From assembly GCA_902805985.1 (NCBI GenBank), contig CADCUW010000330.1:1-5030 (forward strand): DNA of 5,030 nucleotides, read 5' to 3'. Each line of letters opens with the position of its first letter. Position 1 is the first letter of the stretch. A program made the position numbers and the translations under genes. Source of the stretch: an uncultured Rubrobacteraceae bacterium (lineage in GTDB: Bacteria > Actinomycetota > Rubrobacteria > Rubrobacterales > Rubrobacteraceae). Below the pieces are notes generated by a model. The model was given only the letters and a program-made list of their open reading frames with translations. It ran no database searches and was not told the origin of the DNA. This document shows, piece by piece, positions 1-4,908 of the stretch.

Positions 1-796
1 CGCCTGGGACCTCCAGAGCCTCTCCGAAGGCCGCTTCATCCTCGGCCTCGGCACCCAGGTCAGGGCCCACGTCGAGCGCCGCTTCTCCATGCCCTTCGAC
101 AGGCCCGCCGCCCGTCTGCGCGAGTACATCCTCGCGGTTCGCGCCATCTGGGAGTCCTTCCAGGCCGAGGGCCGGCTGAAGTTCGAGGGCGAGTTCTACC
201 GCCACACCCTGATGACGCCCTTCTTCAACCCGGGACCTATAGAGCACCCGGAGATCCCGGTCTACATAGCCGGCGTCAACACGAAGCTGGCACGCCTCGC
301 CGGCGAGCTCTGCGACGGCTTCCACGTCCACCCCTTCCACTCACCCGAGTACGTGCGGCAGACGGTGAAACCCGCCATAGCAGAGGGCGCGGAGGCGGCC
401 GGCCGCAGCCCCGAGAACGTGGAGCTCGCGACCAGCGTCTTCGTCGTCTCCGGCGAGAACGAGAAGGAGACAACAGAGCAGCGCGAATCCGCGCGGGCCC
501 AGATCAGCTTCTACGCCTCCACTCCGACCTACCGCACCGTCCTCGAAGCCCACAACTGGGCAGAGGTCGGCGAGAGACTCGGCCTCCTGGCGCGCGACAA
601 GAAGTGGGACGAGATGCCATCCCTCATAACCGACGAGATGCTCGAAGCCTTCGTCGTCGAGGCCCCGCCCGATGAGCTCGGCCCGGCGCTTGAGGCGCGC
701 TACGAGGGCCTAATCGACCGGGTCGCGCTGTACGTCCCGTTCGTGCCCGGGGAGCGCGATACGTTCTGGCGCGCAGTGCTGGGGTCCGTAGACTGA
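1..796 (+). CDS. LLM-class F420-dependent oxidoreductase (TIGR03617-like), 5' end outside window
   Basis: Coding is open from the first bases (frame beginning at base 2) to TGA at 794-796, giving 264 residues. Upstream of the first ATG (base 89) the frame already reads AWDLQSLSEGRFILGLGTQV, the conserved SEGRF-x-LGLG core of luciferase-like TIM-barrel oxidoreductases, so the ATG at 89 is internal. Roughly 60-80 N-terminal residues appear to be missing, judged from family lengths of about 320-340. Further family-like segments are VRAHVERRFSMPFDRP, LREYILAVRAIWESF, IPVYIAGVN, CDGFHVHPFHSPEYV and FYASTPTYRTVLEAHNW. This run of motifs resembles the actinobacterial TIGR03617 group (probable F420-dependent oxidoreductases). 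Members of the superfamily transfer hydride between reduced F420 or FMN and an organic substrate in the cytosol. The substrate is unknown here, and F420 rather than FMN use is inferred from the family. No frameshift or internal stop is seen. Confidence 0.9.
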   Translation, partial: AWDLQSLSEGRFILGLGTQVRAHVERRFSMPFDRPAARLREYILAVRAIWESFQAEGRLKFEGEFYRHTLMTPFFNPGPIEHPEIPVYIAGVNTKLARLAGELCDGFHVHPFHSPEYVRQTVKPAIAEGAEAAGRSPENVELATSVFVVSGENEKETTEQRESARAQISFYASTPTYRTVLEAHNWAEVGERLGLLARDKKWDEMPSLITDEMLEAFVVEAPPDELGPALEARYEGLIDRVALYVPFVPGERDTFWRAVLGSVD

Positions 797-806
797 TGGG
801 CTGGCC

Positions 807-819
807 TTCGTAACACGAA
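807..819. promoter_or_regulatory. Short inverted repeat upstream of vapBC, possible operator
   Basis: TTCGT (807-811) and ACGAA (815-819) form a perfect 5-bp inverted repeat around AAC. It lies 10 bases upstream of the candidate -35 box of the vapBC promoter. VapBC complexes usually repress their own promoters by binding small dyads, so an operator role is possible. Arms this short occur by chance. It could also be a weak hairpin at the end of the preceding gene, as TTTT follows at 827-830. Confidence 0.25.
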
Positions 820-828
820 CACGGGGTT

Positions 829-857
829 TTGGCACCATTTTATTATGCTACTATCTT
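829..857 (+). promoter_or_regulatory. Probable vapBC promoter, AT-rich, close to the start codon
   Basis: Bases 837-857 are strikingly AT-rich for this window. A -35-like TTGGCA (829-834) precedes TATCTT (852-857) with a 17-base spacer. An alternative -10 is TACTAT (849-854), which fits the actinobacterial TANNNT pattern and sits 7 bases before the GTG at 862. Either choice places the transcription start at or within a few bases of the GTG. No Shine-Dalgarno-like purine run precedes that codon, so the mRNA may be leaderless. The position is inferred from motifs only. Confidence 0.5.
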
Positions 858-861
858 GTGC

Positions 862-1065
862 GTGAGAACGACGCTAGACATAGATGCAAAGCTAATGGAG
901 GAGGCGGTCAGCCTCTCCGGGGAGCGGACGAAGGCGGCGGCCGTCGAGGCGGCGCTAAAGGAGTACGTCCGTCTTCGGCGCAAGGAGTTACTGCTGGAGT
1001 TGCCCGCAACGGTAACGTTGGAAGAGAACTGGCGCGAGTTGAGGAAAGCCGAGCTTGAGGGGTGA
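862..1065 (+). CDS. vapB: VapB-family antitoxin
   Basis: A 67-residue protein starting at GTG, beginning MRTTLDIDAKLMEEAV and continuing SGERTKAAAVEAALKEYV, the usual pattern of the VapB antitoxin family (Pfam VapB_antitoxin type). The N-terminal half (about residues 1-40) is the predicted dimerising DNA-binding part. The C-terminal tail, including ENWRELRKAELEG, would wrap the toxin. It should neutralise the adjacent VapC and autorepress the operon. The GTG at 862 is chosen because MRTTLDID is the canonical family N-terminus. TTG codons at 829 and 856 would only add promoter-derived residues such as APFYYATILC. No ribosome-binding site precedes the GTG, which suggests leaderless translation. 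vapC follows almost directly. Confidence 0.85.
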   Translation: MRTTLDIDAKLMEEAVSLSGERTKAAAVEAALKEYVRLRRKELLLELPATVTLEENWRELRKAELEG

Positions 1066-1066
1066 G
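1058..1066 (+). promoter_or_regulatory. Ribosome binding site deciding the vapC start
   Basis: AGGGGTGAG spans the end of vapB and includes its TGA stop. Its GGTGA part matches the anti-Shine-Dalgarno complement and lies 7 bases before GTG at 1073 and 10 bases before GTG at 1076. The competing TTG at 1055 has only GAGGAAAG (1041-1048) upstream. This favours a GTG start and translational coupling to vapB. Confidence 0.5.
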
Positions 1067-1072
1067 CCGGTC

Positions 1073-1456
1073 GTGGTGGATACCTCCTGCTGGGTGGAGT
1101 ACTTCAACCGCCCGGAAGAGGAGGCGGCCAACGCTGTTCGGGTCCTGATCCAGGCAGACCGGGCGGTCTTGAATGGGGTGATCCTGGCGGAGCTTCTCCA
1201 GGGCGCCAGGACCGCAGGTGAGGCATCCGAGCTACGGTACGCGCTCGGCGCCGTTGCGTGGGCGGAGACCTCCCGGGAAGTTTACGGTCGGGCCGGTGAT
1301 CTGGGCTTCGATCTGCGGCGGCGCGGCGTCACCGTACCCGTAACGGACTGTGTTATCGCGGCCTCCGCCGAGACCATTGGTGGTCGAATACTCACGCTAG
1401 ATGGGCATTTCGAAGAGATCGCGCGTTACACTTGCCTCACCCTCCTACCGGTCTAG
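1073..1456 (+). CDS. vapC: VapC-family PIN-domain ribonuclease toxin
   Basis: A 127-residue PIN-domain protein (133 if translation begins at TTG 1055, which would overlap vapB by 11 bases). All four acidic metal ligands expected of an active VapC are visible, numbered from GTG 1073: Asp3 in VDTSCWVEYF, Glu40 in ILAELLQGAR, Asp92 in VTDCVIAASAE, and Asp110 in LTLDGHFEEIA. VapC toxins are Mg-dependent endoribonucleases that cut tRNA or rRNA when not held by VapB; the target here cannot be deduced. The GTG start is chosen for its better ribosome-binding site. The TTG start would keep a fuller first beta strand (EPVVVDTS), so the choice is not settled. The intact frame and ligands indicate a functional toxin rather than a relic. 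Confidence 0.88.
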   Translation: MVDTSCWVEYFNRPEEEAANAVRVLIQADRAVLNGVILAELLQGARTAGEASELRYALGAVAWAETSREVYGRAGDLGFDLRRRGVTVPVTDCVIAASAETIGGRILTLDGHFEEIARYTCLTLLPV

Positions 1457-1559
1457 CCGGGCGGAGGGACGCCAGGATTACCTCGTGGAGTCTCCGGCGT
1501 TGGAGATGTGCATGGGCGTGCTGCCGCACCCCGACATCCCATAACCCATCGCCTCTGCT
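1457..1559. other. Convergent intergenic gap, no gene seen
   Basis: The region separates the 3' ends of vapC (+) and the alcohol dehydrogenase (-). I see no coding pattern with family resemblance and no strong terminator. The best structure is a weak 5-bp hairpin, TCTCC (1491-1495) with GGAGA (1502-1506), without a T-tract. Confidence 0.4.
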
Positions 1560-2729
1560 TCAGGGTTTGAGGACGCACTTGATGGCGCCGTCGTGTTTCT
1601 TCTGGAAGATCTCGTAGCCGTGCGGCGCGTCGTCCAGCGGCATCGTGTGCGTCTTCAGGTCCTCGACCTTCAGGACGTCGTCTTCGGTCAGGAGTGGGAT
1701 GATCTCGTCGGTCCACTGGCGGACGTTGGCCTGGCCCATCCGGATCTGGATCTGCATGTCGAACAGATCGCCCAGGGGAAAGGCCTGGATCGGCCCGGCG
1801 TAGACGCCAGATAAGGACAGCGTTCCGCCGCGCCGGATGGAGGACATAGCCGCGCGCAGGGCGGTGGCCCGGTCTAGCTGAAGCTTCGTGGTCTGCAGGA
1901 TGGAGCCGACGACGGAGCCCGAGGCCTCCATGCCGACGGCGTCGATGGCGGCGTCGAGGCCCCGGCCGTCGGTGAGGTCCAGGATCACGTCGCGCACGTT
2001 CTCGACAGCCGAGAAGTCTATAGTCTGGACCCCGTGCCTGGAGGCCATCGCCAGACGCTCGGGCACGTTGTCTATACCGATGACGCGCCCCGCGCCCTGG
2101 TGGAGGGCTATCCTCGCGCAGATCTGGCCGATCGGGCCCAGGCCCCAGATGCCGACGGTCCCGCCCTCCGGGACGTCCGCGTACGCGACGGCCTGCCAGC
2201 TCGTCGGAAGCACGTCCGAGAGGTACAGGAACCGCTCGTCGGGCGGCCCCTCCGGAACTTTTATGGGGCCGAAGTGGGCCTGCGGCACGCGCAGGTACTC
2301 GGCCTGTCCGCCCGGGACGGCGCCGTAGACGTGGGTGTAGCCGAAGAGGCTCGCGCCCCTGCCGCGCCCGAGCAGGTTCACGCCCTGGGCGAGCTTGCCG
2401 GTGTCCCGCGTCGTCTCGCACTGGGAGTAGAGGTCCTGGTCGCAGAAAAAGCAGTGGCCGCAGCTTATGTTGAAGGGGATCACGACGCGGTCGCCGGGTT
2501 GGATGTGCTCGACCTCGCGGCCTACCTCCTCGACTATCCCCATCGGCTCGTGCCCGATGATGTCCCCCTCGCGCATGAGCGGGGACAACTTCGAGTAGAG
2601 GTGCAGATCCGAGCCGCAGATGGCGGTCGAGGTGATGCGGACTATGGCGTCGGTCGGCTCCTGGATGATCGGGTCGGGTACGTTGTCCACCCGGACGTCT
2701 TCCTTGCCGTGCCACACTACGGCTTTCAG
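1560..2729 (-). CDS. Zinc-dependent alcohol dehydrogenase, formaldehyde-dehydrogenase-like subgroup
   Basis: A 389-residue medium-chain dehydrogenase, full family length. Numbering from CTG at 2729: the N-terminal GroES-like domain carries catalytic-zinc ligands Cys38 (AICGSDLH), His60 and Glu61 (IIGHEPMG), plus a probable Asp172 (SDVLPTSWQA). The structural zinc lobe has Cys90, Cys93, Cys96 and Cys104 (CGHCFFCDQDLYSQC). The Rossmann domain has GLGPIG at 196-201, followed by the acidic residue of VIGID that suggests NAD preference. The C-terminal end (RMGQANVRQW, MPLDDAPHGYEIFQKKHDGAIKCVLKP) resembles glutathione-independent formaldehyde-dehydrogenase-like proteins (COG1063). It probably oxidises an alcohol or aldehyde adduct with NAD; the substrate is unknown. 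The CTG start gives LKAVVWHGKEDV, the usual MKAVVW beginning, and lies 8 bases after AGGAGGT. The GTG at 2717 would be 20 bases away and lose the first strand. It overlaps the upstream epimerase stop as CTGA, so it is likely translationally coupled. Confidence 0.92.
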   Translation of the reverse strand: MKAVVWHGKEDVRVDNVPDPIIQEPTDAIVRITSTAICGSDLHLYSKLSPLMREGDIIGHEPMGIVEEVGREVEHIQPGDRVVIPFNISCGHCFFCDQDLYSQCETTRDTGKLAQGVNLLGRGRGASLFGYTHVYGAVPGGQAEYLRVPQAHFGPIKVPEGPPDERFLYLSDVLPTSWQAVAYADVPEGGTVGIWGLGPIGQICARIALHQGAGRVIGIDNVPERLAMASRHGVQTIDFSAVENVRDVILDLTDGRGLDAAIDAVGMEASGSVVGSILQTTKLQLDRATALRAAMSSIRRGGTLSLSGVYAGPIQAFPLGDLFDMQIQIRMGQANVRQWTDEIIPLLTEDDVLKVEDLKTHTMPLDDAPHGYEIFQKKHDGAIKCVLKP

Positions 2730-3781
2730 GGCTCTCTACCTCCTACTCCAGTGAGGAACTCGCGGATGCGTAACGGCCCGCCCGTCTTCGGCGAGAGCGG
2801 CGGCGTGTCCAGCCCCGCCCCGCCCCGCAGGCCCTCCAGCATGTCCAGCAGCGTCTCGTCCGCCGAGAAACCCGGCGTCCACCCGAGCTCCCGCCGGGCC
2901 CTCTGGGTGTCCATGATCGGGACCTGCCGCGAGAGGTCCAGCCACCCCGGAGGCACCGGCTGCAGCCTGAACCGCCACGAGAGATCGGCCCCGGCCCGCG
3001 CCAGCCGCGCCGGGAAGGGCACGGGACGGGCGTTCAGTATGCGCCCGATCTCCGCCGCGTCCAGCACCGGCTCCGTCGCCAGGTTGTACGCCCCCCGCGC
3101 CTCCTCGTTGAGGATGGCGAGCCGGAAGGCCTCCCCCACGTCGTACGAATGGACGACCTGCGAGCGCAGGTCCTCTATCTCGGGAACAAAGTTGATGAGG
3201 CCCGGGTTGGCGAGCACGTTCGGGAAGAACGGCCCCGCGAAGAGGCGCCTGACGCCTTCGGCCGCCTCCCGCTTGAAGACGAGCCCAGGGCGCATCCTGA
3301 CGACCCGAACATCCGGCGACTCTCTCTCGAAGCCGTCAAGCCTGCGCTCGACCTCGGCCTTGTGCCGGCCGTAGTACGAGGTCGGGATGCCGCCCGTGGG
3401 CCAGCTCTCGTCCACCGCGCGGTCTTTCGGGCCCGGCGAGTAGGTGCCGACGGACGAGGCGTAGTGGAAGGCCGGGACGCCGGCCTCGGCGGTGGCCCTC
3501 GCGACCCGCGTGGTTCCCTCGACGTTGGTCATCCATTGTCTGTTCAGGTCCCTTGAAGGCTGGATAATCCAGGCCAGGCACACGACCGCGTCCGCACCCC
3601 GAAAGAGCGGCGCGAGGTCGTCGCTTACGACGTCGGCCGACGCCCACTCGACCTTGGATATCGTCAGGTTCGGCAGCCGGCGGGCTACCCCGAGCACGGA
3701 CTCGATCCGCGGCTCCGTCGAGAGCGAGCGCAGCACGCTCGTCCCCACATTGCCGGTTGCGCCTACGACCACGACCCTCAT
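2726..3781 (-). CDS. Extended-SDR NAD-dependent epimerase/dehydratase family protein
   Basis: A 351-residue protein with an N-terminal Rossmann fold: RVVVVGATGNVG puts the glycine motif GATGNVG at residues 7-13. The SDR catalytic elements follow: Ser109/Ser110 in YASSVGTYS, and Tyr137-xxx-Lys141 in SYYGRHKAE. MRPGLVF and the late ELGWTPGFSADETLLDML segment are typical of extended SDRs acting on nucleotide sugars or related hydroxyl compounds. The exact substrate is unknown. The ATG at 3781 is chosen because the cofactor-binding strand begins there; an upstream ATG at 3832 adds 17 residues that do not look like this family. There is no clear ribosome-binding site before ATG 3781. It is the first gene of a two-gene operon and its TGA overlaps the CTG start of the zinc dehydrogenase. 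It is divergent from a second SDR gene. Confidence 0.9.
   Translation of the reverse strand: MRVVVVGATGNVGTSVLRSLSTEPRIESVLGVARRLPNLTISKVEWASADVVSDDLAPLFRGADAVVCLAWIIQPSRDLNRQWMTNVEGTTRVARATAEAGVPAFHYASSVGTYSPGPKDRAVDESWPTGGIPTSYYGRHKAEVERRLDGFERESPDVRVVRMRPGLVFKREAAEGVRRLFAGPFFPNVLANPGLINFVPEIEDLRSQVVHSYDVGEAFRLAILNEEARGAYNLATEPVLDAAEIGRILNARPVPFPARLARAGADLSWRFRLQPVPPGWLDLSRQVPIMDTQRARRELGWTPGFSADETLLDMLEGLRGGAGLDTPPLSPKTGGPLRIREFLTGVGGREP
2738..2744 (-). promoter_or_regulatory. Strong ribosome binding site supporting a CTG start
   Basis: The minus strand reads AGGAGGT here, inside the last codons of the upstream epimerase gene. It is 8 bases from CTG (2729-2727), the ideal distance, and 20 bases from the first GTG (2717-2715). 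There is no ATG, GTG or TTG in frame between the upstream in-frame TAG (2738-2736) and that GTG. Confidence 0.75.
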
Positions 3782-3836
3782 GATCCAGGCTTTACCCCGG
3801 CCCGCGTTCGGTGAAACGCCGCGGAGCGGCATGTTG

Positions 3837-3842
3837 TACTAT
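3837..3842 (+). promoter_or_regulatory. Candidate -10 box of the rightward SDR promoter
   Basis: TACTAT fits the TANNNT pattern and sits in the most AT-rich part of the intergenic region (TGTTGTACTAT). It would start transcription near 3849 and give a leader of about 24 bases containing the ribosome-binding site. No convincing -35 box was found at the usual distance. Confidence 0.35.
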
Positions 3843-3859
3843 CGGCCGGACCGAATACG

Positions 3860-3868
3860 GGAAGGGAG
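3860..3868 (+). promoter_or_regulatory. Ribosome binding site of the second SDR
   Basis: The purine run GGAAGGGAG ends 4 bases before ATG 3873; its GGAAGG part lies 7 bases before. It supports ATG 3873 over in-frame starts further upstream, which would run through the divergent gene. Confidence 0.65.
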
Positions 3869-3872
3869 CGGC

Positions 3873-4781
3873 ATGCGCGTACTGGTAACGGGTGCTAGGG
3901 GCAAGGTCGGGCGGGCGACGGTGGCGGCGTTGCAGGAGGCCGGCCACGACGTCAGGGCGACGGACGTCATACCGCCGGTCTTCGAGCGGCCGGCGGCCGG
4001 CGAGGCGGACTACTTCCAGGCGGATCTAACCGACGCCGGCGACGCTTTCGCCGTCGTACGGGGGGCTGAGGCGGTCGTGCACGCGGCAGCGATACCGGAG
4101 CCTACGAGGAATCCGCCGCACGTTGTCTTCCAGAACAACCTGATGGCTACCTTCAACACGCTTGAGGCGGCGATCCGGTTCGGCGCGGGGCGGTTCGTCA
4201 ACCTCTCCAGCGAGACCGTTCCGGGGTTCTTCTTCCCCGAGCGTCCCGTGCTGCCCGAGTACGTGCCGGTTGATGAGGAACACCCGATCCGGCCGCAGGA
4301 CCCCTACGCCACGGCCAAGCACTTCGGCGAGCAGCTCATGGACGCGGCCCTCCGGCGCTCGGACATCCGGTGCATCTCGATCAGGCCCTCCTGGGTCCAG
4401 CACGAGGGCAACTACGAGCGAAACCTCGGGCCCATGATCCGGGACAAGTCCGAGCTCAGCCCCGGCTTCTGGAGCTACATCGACGTCTACGACCTCGCCG
4501 ACGCCATAGTCCTCGCCACAGAGAGCGACCTCCCCGGCCACGAGGTCTTCTACATAGCCTCCCCCGACAACGTCGGCGGCCGTCCCTTCCAGGAGGCCGT
4601 CCGCGAAAACTACGGCGATAGGGTCGAGGTCAAGACCCCCCTCTCCCGCGAAGACGCCTCCGGCATCTCCATAGAGAAGGCCCGTCGCATGCTGGGTTAC
4701 GACCCGAAGCGCTCGTGGAGCGATTACCTCGACGCCGAGGGACGCCTGAAGCCCGGCGTGACCGGGTTGTTCAGCGGGTAG
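3873..4781 (+). CDS. Extended-SDR NAD(P)-dependent oxidoreductase/epimerase
   Basis: A 302-residue protein. MRVLVTGARGKVG gives the nucleotide-binding glycine motif TGARGKVG at residues 6-13. Asp31 at the end of strand 2 (VRATDV) suggests NAD preference. Asp51 (QADLTD) and the HAAAIPEP segment follow as in extended SDRs. The catalytic set is Ser112/Ser113 with Glu114 (NLSSETV) and Tyr145-xxx-Lys149 (DPYATAKHFGEQ). SIRPSWVQHEGNY and the C-terminal EKARRMLGYDPKRSWSDYL are typical late motifs. It likely oxidises, reduces or epimerises a sugar-type or other hydroxylated small molecule. Uronate-dehydrogenase-like activity is one possibility but is not established. The start is supported by the ribosome-binding site and by the fold beginning at once. 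It is divergent from another SDR with which it shares only the general fold motifs. TAG at 4779 is followed by a hairpin. Confidence 0.9.
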   Translation: MRVLVTGARGKVGRATVAALQEAGHDVRATDVIPPVFERPAAGEADYFQADLTDAGDAFAVVRGAEAVVHAAAIPEPTRNPPHVVFQNNLMATFNTLEAAIRFGAGRFVNLSSETVPGFFFPERPVLPEYVPVDEEHPIRPQDPYATAKHFGEQLMDAALRRSDIRCISIRPSWVQHEGNYERNLGPMIRDKSELSPGFWSYIDVYDLADAIVLATESDLPGHEVFYIASPDNVGGRPFQEAVRENYGDRVEVKTPLSREDASGISIEKARRMLGYDPKRSWSDYLDAEGRLKPGVTGLFSG

Positions 4782-4790
4782 GTTCTAGGT
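4780..4790 (+). repeat. AGGTTC-type repeat after the SDR stop
   Basis: AGGTTC (4780-4785) is followed directly by TAGGT (4786-4790), one full and one partial copy of the unit. It overlaps the last two bases of the TAG stop. The same unit occurs on the opposite strand at 4880-4908. Confidence 0.4.
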
Positions 4791-4798
4791 GGCCGTGT

Positions 4799-4829
4799 GG
4801 CGCGGGCGGGGTTGAAACCCGCCCGCGCC
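4799..4829. terminator. Perfect 12-bp GC-rich hairpin between convergent genes
   Basis: GGCGCGGGCGGG (4799-4810) pairs perfectly with CCCGCCCGCGCC (4818-4829) around the 7-base loop GTTGAAA. It begins 17 bases after the SDR stop and lies between convergent genes, so it may terminate transcription from both sides. Neither strand has a T-tract after the stem, so it is not a classical intrinsic terminator. U-less hairpins have been proposed to act this way in actinobacteria. Confidence 0.65.
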
Positions 4830-4879
4830 CGAGGAAACGCGGACGGGACCGGCAACCTTGCGACGATACGCCTCTACAA

Positions 4880-4908
4880 GAACCTCAGAACCTGGAACCT
4901 CAAAACCT
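4880..4908 (-). repeat. Short degenerate tandem repeat, AGGTTC unit, four copies
   Basis: On the plus strand GAACCT occurs at 4880-4885, 4888-4893 and 4895-4900, with the variant AAACCT at 4903-4908, at spacings of 8, 7 and 8 bases. On the minus strand this reads as AGGTTT then three AGGTTC units immediately after the stop of the ACT-like gene. It looks like a microsatellite-like 3' tail; function unknown. Confidence 0.6.

Larger units (their letters stand above)
3782..3872. promoter_or_regulatory. Divergent promoter region with two small inverted repeats
   Basis: This 91-base region separates the divergent starts of the epimerase (-) and the second SDR (+). It contains the inverted repeats GCGTT (3804-3808) / AACGC (3815-3819) and GCCGC (3818-3822) / GCGGC (3826-3830), which could be a regulator site or chance in GC-rich DNA. 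The leftward promoter is unclear; a TAAAGC on the minus strand lies 7 bases before ATG 3781 and is only a weak -10 candidate. Confidence 0.4.

Noticed and set aside
276..553. Two minus-strand frames opposite the LLM oxidoreductase
   Set aside because: One is an Arg-rich low-complexity translation and neither has a recognisable domain. The plus strand is clearly coding here.
1453..2715. 420-codon minus-strand frame overlapping the zinc dehydrogenase in another phase
   Set aside because: The protein is dominated by Arg, Pro, Gly and Ala, a typical GC-rich out-of-frame translation. The correct phase carries all zinc ligands and the Rossmann motif.
2034..3374. 446-codon plus-strand open frame opposite the dehydrogenase and epimerase
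   Set aside because: It runs antisense to two well-supported enzymes and its protein shows no recognisable domain. Long antisense frames are expected where third codon positions are GC-rich.
3782..3832. 17-residue N-terminal extension of the epimerase from ATG 3832
   Set aside because: The added residues precede the conserved first beta strand without family resemblance and would place the start inside the probable promoter of the divergent gene.
3492..3872. 127-codon upstream extension of the second SDR
   Set aside because: It would run antisense through the epimerase and the promoter region and lacks domain resemblance. ATG 3873 has a ribosome-binding site and starts the Rossmann fold.
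3988..4005. Repeated GGCCGGC-like stretch within the second SDR
   Set aside because: It lies in codons for Arg-Pro-Ala-Ala-Gly and is explained by GC-rich codon choice rather than a DNA element.
4026..4541. 171-codon minus-strand frame inside the second SDR
   Set aside because: It is an antisense shadow of a gene with a clear SDR active site, with no motif of its own.
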